Source: Dimargaris cristalligena (taxonomy: Eukaryota > Kickxellomycota > Dimargaritomycetes > Dimargaritales > Dimargaritaceae). From it: DNA of 18,530 nt. The DNA is taken from NCBI GenBank assembly GCA_027576995.1, contig JANBQC010000561.1:1-18530 (forward strand). The letters run 5' to 3'. The translations under genes were made by a program, and so were the position numbers. The notes beneath the pieces were generated by a model. That model was given only the letters and a program-made list of their open reading frames with translations, was not told the DNA's origin and made no database searches. Numbering within the stretch: position 1 is the first letter of the stretch; each line of letters begins with the position of its first letter. Shown here in pieces: positions 1 to 8,076 of the stretch.

Positions 1-275
1 GGTCCCTCCTTCCAAGTGATAGCAACCCCATGTTTGATCCAATCTAGAACATGGGGGGAGGTCTTTAACGAAGCCCAAATGTCCACTGCTGACCTCACCT
101 GCAAGTGCAGAGGTCCCTCCTTGGACGGGCTGTAATGGCTAATCCTGACGAGTGCCAGGCTTACCCACCACTGGGTTTGCCTTGTCACTGTCTGGATTAC
201 TATTCGGTGACCGGACAGCAACCTGAGCTGCCACTGAGGTTTCCTGGTCACGCTTCCTGGCCATGAACTGTGAGA
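1..275 (-). CDS. Retroelement Pol N-terminus (partial, runs off the left edge)
   Basis: On the minus strand an open frame runs from just after a TAA (complement of 276-278) to the window edge, about 91 codons with no stop. It is shifted by one base from the Gag-like frame and overlaps its end. I see no obvious ATG, so it would be expressed by frameshifting or its start is damaged. The last ~30 residues resemble the lead-in to a reverse transcriptase: a tryptophan-containing helix (VDIWASLK), then SPHVLDWIKHGV, then WKEGP, the usual 'VL.WI..GV....P' pattern found just before the RT domain in several retroelement classes. The RT catalytic motifs would lie outside the window. The family (DIRS-like, Ty3-like or other) cannot be decided from this piece. 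The call rests on motif resemblance and on the Gag-like frame next to it. Confidence 0.55.
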
Positions 276-840
276 TTAGTCCTTGTAAACGTAGGGAGCT
301 AGTGGCAGCTAAATTGCTTTCATCCATCATTCAAATGGTGTTTGCTACCTTCACGCCTTCAGTGACCTTGATACGATTAAGAGTCATATGTGACAAGATT
401 GTGCCATCGATTGCTCCAGCAAGGCCACAAACTAGATAATTAATGCGCGGGTCACTGGTGAAACCAGGGTCAATGGATTTGGCGTAGGCAAGTAGGGCCA
501 CAACTAAGGTTAATAAGGTACGTCCGGCTTGGTATTCTTCACAGGACTCGAGGGCCATTCCCGCGGCGTAGTTATCAATGTGGCTACGAACAATATGTGA
601 TTCTGGTGGCAGGTGCAAAAATGGGAGGAGGTAATCTTCCCACTGGCCTATAGCCTGACGTTCACGGGCATAAATGGCTGGACGAAAATTACTGGGAACA
701 TGTTGAAGGGCGTCAGGTAGATTCTTATCTTGGAGGTTATGGCCACCCTGATTAACGGGTTGAGTGGCCTGGCTAGACTGGATCAGCTCCGCCAACAGAT
801 TCTCCATAGTTTGGACGCGCTCTTTGATAGGGTGGGACAT
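139..840 (-). pseudogene. Gag-like ORF of a retroelement, interrupted by an in-frame TGA
   Basis: The first ATG on the minus strand is at 840-838 (MSHPIKERVQ...). The frame runs 169 codons to a TGA at 333-331 and continues in the same frame for 63 more residues (MMDESNLAAT...) to a TAG at 141-139. Ignoring the TGA, the product would be about 233 residues. The start resembles a short heptad-like helix (MENLLAELIQ). A compact helical middle follows (ARERQAIGQWEDYLLPFL, then YQAGRTLLTLVVALLAYA), and the tail is polar and basic (MARKRDQE). No zinc knuckle is visible. Position just upstream of and overlapping a Pol-like frame, plus the helical make-up, suggests a capsid/nucleocapsid precursor. I cannot name the family. 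The single in-frame stop suggests a decaying copy, although the stop is directly followed by ATG ATG. It could also be an unrelated ORF. Confidence 0.5.
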
Positions 841-1365
841 ACTGGTTAAACTGAAAAGCCATAAGAGGTAGGGCAAATTGGTAAAGTTTTACTAAGGGAA
901 TGGTAAACACTTAGATTGGGGTATTAGGTTAAAATAGTATAAGGGACAGGGATCAAAGGACGAGTTCGGGATAATAGACCTAAAATTAAAATGATTGCTA
1001 CCTAACTTTTATTCACAAAGGAATAAAAGAAGGAGAAAGATAGAGAAACAAATTTTCACTAGAAAATTTTTCCTTTCTACTTCGGGGAAAGTAATATTTT
1101 TACGGAAATTTTTTTCTTTCCCCTCTATTAACATAATGAGTTTTTTAAAACGAATTCCCGTTGACAATCTCCCCTCAGCCACTATTTCTTCTCGAGGCGC
1201 CCATACATGGTACGGTCTAGTCTAGCGGGCTTGTAGGCCCCTAATCTCTTGTATTAGAGGACGGTTATGACCTGGCCAAGTGAGGGATGCACTTGGTGGT
1301 GGGGCCCCAGCGACTCAAGGACTTTATGGATTAATTGTTTCGGCCACTGTAAGCACAGTTGCTAA

Positions 1366-1379
1366 CCCCCCCCCCCCCC
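1366..1379. repeat. Poly(C) tract, 14 nt
   Basis: An uninterrupted run of 14 C on the plus strand, in intergenic DNA and flanked by gctaa and ggaaaa. Such runs are unstable and hard to sequence, so the exact length may be wrong. Confidence 0.9.
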
Positions 1380-1983
1380 GGAAAAGCAACATAGCTGTTG
1401 TTGAATAAGACCATATGACAGCCTATATTACGCATAGTTTGAAAGAAACAAAAAATAAAGGGAAATCCATACCGGCAATGACGGCCGGCTCCTCTCGAAT
1501 GACAGGTATAAAAATGTACAGGGTGTGGTCCGTATGAATACTCTACAACATCTACGACTCTTTTATAATTTCGCCCATTTCCCCCTGACTCTCGAAGTCC
1601 ACTCCCATTATTCTAAATTTATATCCCCCCCCCAACTTTCAACTCAAGCCCCCGTAACCCCTCCACCCTCCGGCAAACCAGCCACTGATACCACGACTGA
1701 CCTATACAGTAATGTATCTGGACTGTGAAAAGACCAGTTTATTTGAGTCCATGAGTTGAATCCCCCGAACCAGTATTGTGTCGCCTAATTTGTAGAGGTC
1801 CTCACGAATACCGAATACGACCCACAGGTTAAAGTCCTAGGAAATGGTGAGAGCCGCATTGTCAGCACTAGTCGTACTATATTCTAGTCTGTCCAGTACA
1901 TCGTCGTTAACTGTTACATTCTCCCTCTAGCTCGTTTCAATTGCTCGCTTGATAATACCCATTTGCACGTCTGGCTCAGCCAT

Positions 1984-2001
1984 TATATATATATATATAT
2001 A
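1984..2001. repeat. TA dinucleotide microsatellite
   Basis: Nine TA units in a row in intergenic DNA. The short open frame across it (reading IYIYIY) is a by-product of the repeat. Confidence 0.9.
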
Positions 2002-2753
2002 CAACGAAGGAGATAAGGGGTCGGTCCGAATTCTATTACCGGGTGTGTACAGTGGGGGGCCCGGGAAGAAAAGTGTAGACGGGAATGCCAAGCGTTTAGA
2101 TTGGATAAGGTCGGGGGATCAACATAGCAACATATGCCGTGTACAGCAGGGCAGGGGTTTAAGCCACTCGGCTATTAAGAATAAATATAATACCCTTTCT
2201 AGTTTACCTGGTCACCAATGTAATTCGTACCATTTCCCACAGGTTAGGGCAAACTGCAACCGTCCTTGCTGATGGCATTCCAAGATAACAAGAGGATCCA
2301 CCATCTCTTGTCCATACCCTTGGGGAAATCATGTCGGTGCATTGCGCTTACGTACGGGGGTGGCTGGATATGGCTGTAAAGCCGAATAACCGGTTGGCGA
2401 GATACAAGGGTTCACTGGCTGCTGGCTATATGTTTTTCCAGTCACGTTTTCTTCAACATCCGATAAAGTTGCAATGAGTTTTAGACCCATGTACATCAAA
2501 GAAGCCCCATCGACAAGACTATTTAGTATAGTGTACTTTAGCTCACACTATGCAGCCTATACTCCAAGTGCATGGGGCGTAACCTCCCCGAATAAAGTGG
2601 TCGGGTATAGATAGATAATCGGCACTGATGGCTAGATTATGGGTGGCTCACTCCAAACCCCATATATCCGACAAAGACAGGGCAGCGTGCAGGCGTCTAT
2701 ACTGGTCCAAGGATTGTTTGCCCCGCAACAGGGTAAATACAAGCCGTATACTT

Positions 2754-2789
2754 CACACACACACACGCACTCTCTCTCTTTCTTCTTGG
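2754..2789. repeat. Compound CA / CT microsatellite
   Basis: About six CA units, a short break (gcac), then CT-rich sequence. It lies in intergenic DNA downstream of the MFS gene. The Cys/Val-rich and His/Thr-rich ORFs that cross it are repeat artefacts. Confidence 0.85.
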
Positions 2790-3027
2790 ACCTTACTCCA
2801 CATGGGCAAGTAATGCATAAATATACTTTATAAACAATTGGCATGGGGGAGGACCATACGGATGGTATTATTACACGAGCCGGCCGGCCCCATTTGGATA
2901 AGACGTATGAATGGGTAATAAAATGAAATAAAGGGTGGTGTGCGTAGAGATCTACCACCGATTAAATTGGCGGTGGGTGCAGGGGGGTTTTGTCAGTCAC
3001 CAAAGGGCCGAAACTGGCCGTACTTTT

Positions 3028-4683
3028 TCAATAGCCCCGCTTAAGGACCCGCACCCGGTAGAGAAGTAGGATGAAGTACATGAGCGAGCTGAAGGCACAA
3101 ATGGCGGCGGTGATCATAAATGTTTGGTGGAAGCAGCTGTTGCCGATACATTTCATCACGTCGCCGCCTCCTAGGTCGGGGGTGGGGGGAGAGGGTACCA
3201 AAGGGGCGGTTCCTTCCCGGTTGGAGGGACCACTGACATGGGCATCGTAGACCAAGCCAAAGATGGAGTTCCCAACGTGGCCTCCGATGGCGGGACCGAG
3301 CACAATCCAACCCCAGTGGTAGCCCAGGTGTTCAGTACCCCAGTACTCACTAGTAACCGTGGGGCTAAGGGCAAATACAGCGCCGTAGGCAACCCCAATG
3401 GCTACCGTCAGCGCATCCAGGCCACTGATACTGGTGAGATGGGCGGCACCAACCTGGGCGACGGTCATGATGACGCCGGCTAGGAAGAGTAGGGCAATAC
3501 GGGGCACGGCGAACCGGCGCAGAAGGGTGTCCGAGAGCTGGCCGGACACCACGCGGGCCAGGAAATTGCACAGGCTGAGTAGCGAGACGGTGCGCGTGCG
3601 CAATTTCATAGCGGCCGCAGGCTGGTCGGGCAACAGGGTATCGATCAGCGTTCCGCTGTTATTGATGTACATGAGGCCCGTGCCGGCGATCCCCAGCATA
3701 CCTAAAACTAGGTAGAGGGCCTGGGGGTCGCGGAAAAAGGACCGTTTACTGGGGGGGTTCAGTTCGCCGCGGGGCCCTCGGGAGGAGGAGGAGGTGGTGG
3801 TGGTGGTATAGTGGGGTTCAGGACACAGCCCGCCGTCGCCGGCCAAAACCGCGTCGGAAGGACGCTGCTGCTGCTCCCCGGCGTGGGGTTCGAGCGACCG
3901 CCGCAGCAGAGTGGTAGACTCCGAGGCCATGGGGACCGCCTCGGGTCGACCGGGTGGCCGGGTTTCCGTTTCCGTTTCCGTTTCCGCTTCAGTTATCAGG
4001 GCGGCGGGGGTAGACGTCGCCGGGGGAACGATGCGCAGGCAAAGGAAAGCGACGAAATGGGCGCCGCTGGTGGCCAGGGCCATGAACCACAGGAACTGCG
4101 TGGGGGAGAAATGGGACGGAGCCCCTTCGTCGGGTTCAGTGGTGGAGGGAGGGGAGTCCGGCGGGGTAAAGAGCAGGCGGTTAATTTGGGAGAAGAAGAA
4201 GGCCGAGAGGCCAAACAGGCCAATGGGCAGACCCAGGGCCACCCCCCGGTGCTGGCTGGAGAAGTTCCGGGCGGTGGTGGCCATGGAGGCCATGTAGGCA
4301 CTCTGACTGCCCAGGCCCACCAGGGTGAACCCCAGCGAGGCCAAAGCCACGGTGCCCAGGGTGGGTGGAATGACCGCGGAAGACCAGGAGGCGGTCTGAA
4401 AAAGCCGGGCCAGCAGGCTGTAGCCGGCCAGCAACAACCCCCCGCCGAGGAGCGCGGGCAGCCGGGGACCGTACCGGTCTACCAGGAACCCCCACAGCGG
4501 TCCGCTTAAGTAGAGGCCGTAGTCGCCGGCCGAGGCCACCAGACTGGTTTGGAGGGCGCTGAAGTGAAGCTCGGTCTTGAAGGCCGGGCCGTAAATGGAG
4601 AAGAGGTAGACGGTGCCGGCCCCTAGCATGGACAGGCAGGCGGCCACGTAGGCGGCCGTGACACGCACCTGGCGCGTGGGCAT
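3028..4683 (-). CDS. MFS transporter, nodulin-like/MCH1-type
   Basis: A single-exon gene for 551 residues with about twelve hydrophobic segments: roughly 8-31, 42-62, 75-94, 108-130, 146-165, 196-217, then 319-340, 364-382, 392-412, 422-441, 453-478 and 519-543. MFS loop signatures appear in both halves: GFLVDRYGPR (65-74) after helix 2 and GQLSDTLLRR (381-390) after helix 8. The opening (YLFSIYGPAF) and the C-terminal WGWIVLGPAIGG and CIGNSCF pattern fit the nodulin-like/MCH1 branch, often labelled monocarboxylate-transporter-like although substrates are mostly unproven. A long hydrophilic loop (218-318) joins the halves and carries an ETETETET repeat, Thr/Ser runs and an acidic dileucine E255-S-T-T-L259-L260, a type of signal used for AP-3 sorting to the vacuole. 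Vacuolar location is therefore likely but inferred. The ATG at 4683 is the first in frame, directly before helix 1. GC-rich, with no sign of damage. Confidence 0.8.
   Translation of the reverse strand: MPTRQVRVTAAYVAACLSMLGAGTVYLFSIYGPAFKTELHFSALQTSLVASAGDYGLYLSGPLWGFLVDRYGPRLPALLGGGLLLAGYSLLARLFQTASWSSAVIPPTLGTVALASLGFTLVGLGSQSAYMASMATTARNFSSQHRGVALGLPIGLFGLSAFFFSQINRLLFTPPDSPPSTTEPDEGAPSHFSPTQFLWFMALATSGAHFVAFLCLRIVPPATSTPAALITEAETETETETRPPGRPEAVPMASESTTLLRRSLEPHAGEQQQRPSDAVLAGDGGLCPEPHYTTTTTSSSSRGPRGELNPPSKRSFFRDPQALYLVLGMLGIAGTGLMYINNSGTLIDTLLPDQPAAAMKLRTRTVSLLSLCNFLARVVSGQLSDTLLRRFAVPRIALLFLAGVIMTVAQVGAAHLTSISGLDALTVAIGVAYGAVFALSPTVTSEYWGTEHLGYHWGWIVLGPAIGGHVGNSIFGLVYDAHVSGPSNREGTAPLVPSPPTPDLGGGDVMKCIGNSCFHQTFMITAAICAFSSLMYFILLLYRVRVLKRGY
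3963..3986. repeat. In-frame hexanucleotide repeat (TTTCCG x4) in the MFS gene
   Basis: Four perfect TTTCCG units on the plus strand. In the coding strand they give the Glu-Thr repeat at about residues 232-241 of the transporter's central loop. Because the unit is six bases, copy changes keep the reading frame, so the loop length could vary between strains. Confidence 0.9.
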
Positions 4684-6812
4684 AGCGAATGAGGGAGGGT
4701 AAATAGAGTACGGGGCCCCAGAGTGGCGGGAATAAGGGAAAACGGCGGAAAATAAAATAAAGTAAAGTAGGGGTGCGTGACTGTCGTGTTCAGTATATTA
4801 GCTGAGCTAAAGCCAGAAGCAGGAGCGGAAGGGGGGGGAGATATAGAGAGACAGCAAGTTTACCGGTAGGACAGCTAACTTAATGGCGACAGAGAGGGGT
4901 GTAAGGAACAGAGAGATAGAGAAGGGGTGTTGTAAATAAGCAGTTCAATTGGGCTGGGTATAGGGCAATTGGAGGGGGGGCTGAGTAGCCTATATACGTA
5001 TATTTATAGATCCGAGAGTCTACGCACTTCATTTAAGTATGCAACGGGGAAGGAAACCCTGAACAATGAGGCTTTGTCCCCGCTTCAGGGGAGAGAGAGG
5101 AGACCATGGCGCTTTTCAGCCATTTTTACAAGCCAGGTTTTCCTTCAATATAGACAAGGCGGAAGAACCAACCAAAATCATACCGGTCCAATCCACGGCG
5201 TTTCCCGTGCCAGAACACCTGCCGCGCGGTATTCGCAGCATTCCAATCCCAAGACTGCCTTTACTTTCCTCCCAGGCCCCACACAATGCAGCAGAGGGAC
5301 TACAGGAAGATCGCACCCAAAAATGCAATTGATTAGGGCGGCCCTCTGAACAAGTAGAGTATTGGTGTAGGCGGTATTTGAAATCCGCGTACAAACTATT
5401 CCGTCTATTAATACGCCTTTTATATACCAGTATATGGAGGGGACTGTTCAACTTGGAATAGAAAAATGCCGCAAACGATTACTACTGGGCGGACCCACTG
5501 GATTAGTCGCCGACTTTGCGTCCCGTGCCGCACCCCCAAATCCCCACCTGATTCGACCCCAAATTCACTTTTCGGGCCGTTGATTGGATACCCATTTTAA
5601 AATGAGTCAGCGATTCGCAATGCGCTTTGGGCCAGCAGAAGAAAATAGGGCTAATATTGCAATGGCTATTATAGGCACACTGGTATTATATTAATAAGGA
5701 AAGTTACTATTATCGTTGCTATTGCTAGCACTGGTACTGCGACCCCCCTTGGCAATCGTCAACTCAGCTAAATTGGCCCTGCCTTATTATATTCGAGGCA
5801 AACATGCACCGCGGCGGCCGGTTGACAGTCACAGGGTCTCAAATTTCCAAACCCTGTCGAGGGTACGTGCCACATACAGTGTTGTTGTTGTTGTAAGTCT
5901 TGATCGACCTGGTTCTTTAATCCGCCTGTTTTTCTCGGTGGTGAATAAAGCGATCCACCCTTTCCTGATAATAACTGTACCCTGTGTATTGTTTTTCACT
6001 CCCCCGTTTATTCACCATACCCCCCCCCCCCCCCAAATCTACCGCCGATGCGCACCTTACCTGTCCATTGGGTTAACAACAGTCCCGAGTTCCTCATTCA
6101 GTCTGGCTAATTGTTAACCCTGCCTGAGGTAACCCATGACTAATCCAATGGCCGTAGTATTATATCCAATACACCGGACGGTCTTTTTCGATTAACCAAA
6201 TAACCTCAAAGTCTCGACTTGCACAAGCCACTGCATCCGCTCGGGTCCTATGGGTCGGCCGATGCATTAGTGGTGCAGCTAGGGTTTCCCGAAATTGTGT
6301 AGCCCCGCTGTGGCTATAATGCTGTGGACTATGCACATTGCCTATTATTCCACGCCAGCGGCACCTTAATCAGTAGTGCGTCGGGCTGACCACGCTATAG
6401 TAGCTGTAAAAAATTGAGCATCATCATGTGGCAGGGATTGTTTTAACCTGCAAGCTGCTGCTTTAAGCTGGCGTTATCCTTGTCATTGTCAGCCTTGAGC
6501 CTATTCATTCACTCACCCTGTACTTTTAATTCCCCGCCGTGAGCATTTTATTTCCCACCACTTGACAATTGTTGGTGGGTGTTTCATATGGGGTGAAATC
6601 TCACTTTCCACCTTGCCAGGACGGGCGACGACGGCTCGATTCACCACCGCCTTCCCCATTGTTTCCGTTACAGCCCTTTAGATTCATGTTTTCCTGATTC
6701 ATTCAAACCGGCATTAGCCCGCCTCAACATTCACCTGGCCTTTTTTATCCCTCCCTCTATAGTCTTTTAGCCTGGTCACGCTTCCTTCCATACTCTTCTA
6801 CCCTTATTCAAT
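4684..6812. other. Divergent intergenic region between the MFS gene and NDUFA6
   Basis: This 2.1-kb spacer lies between two genes transcribed away from each other, so it should hold both promoters. On the MFS side (about 4684-4790) the coding strand is pyrimidine-rich, with a T-rich stretch about 60-85 bases before the ATG. On the NDUFA6 side (about 6500-6812) the plus strand is also pyrimidine-rich (for example ccctccctctatag near 6750). Overlapping ORFs at about 4970-5450 and 5716-6117 have no recognisable sequence and I do not accept them. A 15-base C tract lies at 6020-6034. Confidence 0.55.
6020..6034. repeat. Poly(C) tract, 15 nt
   Basis: Fifteen consecutive C on the plus strand in the divergent spacer, about 780 bases before the NDUFA6 start. 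It is the longest of three C tracts in the window. Confidence 0.9.
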
Positions 6813-7610
6813 ATGCCCATCATCGAATCCGCCGTTGTCCGGTCCTCAAAGTCGCTGGCCCAGGCCCGTCAGCGGACCATTCAACAATACCGTGAATGGC
6901 AACGCTCGGTAGGTCCTTTTTTTTAACCTTTACAAACAGAATGTTCGAGACTATCCGAAGACACCAACTCCGATTCTCAGACACAGTCCCATAGGTAGTC
7001 CACATCTTGGCCCCATGTCAAGCGAAGCGAACCTGTATTGGACGGAGCTGCTCCCAGTGGTATTCCCCAAGTTTGATTAGTCTGTGGAACCCCCCAACTA
7101 CCAAGCGCGGCAAGGCCTACGCTTCGGAAATTACCTTCCGTTTTCGGCCTACATGCATGACCCATTGCACCTCCTCGAACCCTCCGCCCATTACATACCA
7201 CCAGACTGCTCCAATCACCCCCCTTTACCCCAGCCGTTCTACCTTAATTGGAATGGCATCTGCACCCCTTCCGGATTTAACCCTCCCCGCTAATCACGTC
7301 TATGTCTATAATCATTTCTCCCACCCCATAAAACCCCCATTCCGCCCACCAGGTCCCCACGATGGTTGAAATGTACCAGCTCAGCATGCCCATGTCCGTT
7401 GTCCGCGCCAAAATCCGGGAAGAGTTTGAGAAGCAGCGTTACGTCTCCGACCTCAAGACCATCGACACTCTGTTGACCAAGGGCCAGATGGATTTCCAGG
7501 AAACTATGAACGCCTGGAAACAGCAGTCCCAGCTGATGAACTACTTTGCCAAGGAAGAGGCCGACCCTAAACCCGTAACGTTTCTGGAGAAATTCTACGC
7601 GGGCGTGTAA
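6813..7610 (+). CDS. NDUFA6: NADH:ubiquinone oxidoreductase (complex I) LYR subunit NDUFA6/B14
   Basis: Two exons: 6813-6908 (32 codons) and 7353-7610 (85 codons plus TAA), joined in phase 0 to give 117 residues, close to the usual size. Exon 1 starts MPIIESAVV and carries the LYR-type helix (ARQRTIQQYREWQR, about 18-31). The intron has donor GTAGGT and acceptor CACCAG, and the join reads QRS-VPTMVEMYQL. Exon 2 aligns along its length with animal NDUFA6: VRAKIREEFEKQRYVSD, then TKGQMDFQETMNAWKQ, then FLEKFYAG at the end. The protein is an accessory subunit of the complex I matrix arm. In Yarrowia complex I the NDUFA6 homologue anchors the mitochondrial acyl-carrier protein and is needed for activity. 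The usual LYR tripeptide reads Q25-Y26-R27 here. There is no classic cleavable presequence, as expected for this family. The alternative of starting at the exon 2 ATG (7362) would lose the LYR helix and is not credible. Confidence 0.93.
6909..7352 (+). other. Intron of NDUFA6 (444 nt)
   Basis: The donor is GTAGGT at 6909 and the acceptor AG is at 7351-7352. A possible branch point, gctaat, lies at 7289-7294, about 58 bases before the acceptor. The intron is long for a fungus and holds several stop-free frames on both strands that have no protein-like match. I treat those as chance. Confidence 0.85.
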
Positions 7611-7691
7611 AAGAACACTAAGAGTCGCCGCTGGGTTTTTGTTTCGCGGGGCACACAACTGCTCTGGCATCCTACAGCCCGTATATTTATT

Positions 7692-7697
7692 AATAAA
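7692..7697 (+). terminator. Possible poly(A) signal of NDUFA6
   Basis: AATAAA lies 82 bases after the NDUFA6 stop codon on the coding strand, a plausible distance for 3'-end formation. Fungal signals are loose, so this is suggestive only. Confidence 0.45.
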
Positions 7698-8062
7698 CCG
7701 AGATTCCCCCACTTGTACCGGCTGCTTAGCTTAAACCATTCTATACAGAAATGTAGACTTCGTTGGGTGCCTCCGACAGCGATTTCTAAACTACGGTTCC
7801 CGATATAACACGTGCAATTATTTTTGCCATTTGTTTATTACGTCCTGAATAGCAAGATTGTCTGTCGGATGAAGAAGGCGCTGATCAGGGAAGGATAGGT
7901 CGATACTGGCCCCGTACTCTCAAGGAAATGTCTAAATGGACTATCAAAACAGGAGCTAATATGAGCTTTATTTAGGCTCACAGGCAGTCGAATAGTGCAA
8001 ATTTTAGGACAAGGCCTTTTGCACACCAGTTCTGATTAAAATCTAGGCGGGGCATCCGCTCT

Positions 8063-8076
8063 AAAAAAAAAAAAAA
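8063..8076. repeat. Poly(A) tract, 14 nt
   Basis: Fourteen consecutive A on the plus strand in AT-rich intergenic DNA. It is probably a nucleosome-disfavouring or slippage tract. I saw no flanking target-site duplication or non-LTR retroelement coding sequence that would make it a retroposon tail. Confidence 0.85.

Larger units (their letters stand above)
1..840 (-). mobile_element. 5' portion of a retroelement (Gag-Pol), truncated by the window
   Basis: The Gag-like frame (840-139) and the overlapping Pol-like frame (275-1) together form the 5' coding part of a retroelement that reads leftwards. I looked to the right of 840 for a long terminal repeat, a primer-binding site or terminal inverted repeats and could not define any, so the outer boundary is unknown. 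An 11-base direct repeat (ggtccctcctt at 1-11 and 112-122) lies inside the coding part. In the Pol frame both copies encode KEGP, so it is probably coincidental sequence and not an element end. Confidence 0.5.
841..3027. other. Intergenic region between the retroelement and the MFS gene
   Basis: There is no supportable gene in this 2.2-kb stretch. Short open frames exist on both strands but have no recognisable sequence, start at poor contexts and overlap one another. It holds a 14-base C tract (1366-1379), a TA microsatellite (1984-2001) and a CA/CT stretch (2754-2789). The part next to 840 may include the untranslated leader or terminal repeat of the retroelement, and the part near 3027 should include the 3' untranslated region of the MFS gene. 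I could not mark a clear poly(A) signal for that gene. Confidence 0.6.

Noticed and set aside
1..122. 11-base direct repeat ggtccctcctt at 1-11 and 112-122 as an element end or LTR edge
   Set aside because: It lies inside the Pol-like frame, both copies code for KEGP, and no longer repeat surrounds them.
3811..4509. 232-codon plus-strand frame antisense to the MFS gene
   Set aside because: It is rich in Gly, Arg and Gln as expected from the antisense of a GC-rich membrane protein gene. The minus-strand frame has clear MFS motifs.
4969..5451. Overlapping frames on both strands before the MFS gene
   Set aside because: Three frames are open at once with no recognisable motif, typical of chance in moderately GC-rich spacer DNA.
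5716..6117. 133-codon plus-strand frame in the spacer between the MFS gene and NDUFA6
   Set aside because: It starts with TTG, reads through a long C tract (Pro run) and has no protein-like conservation pattern.
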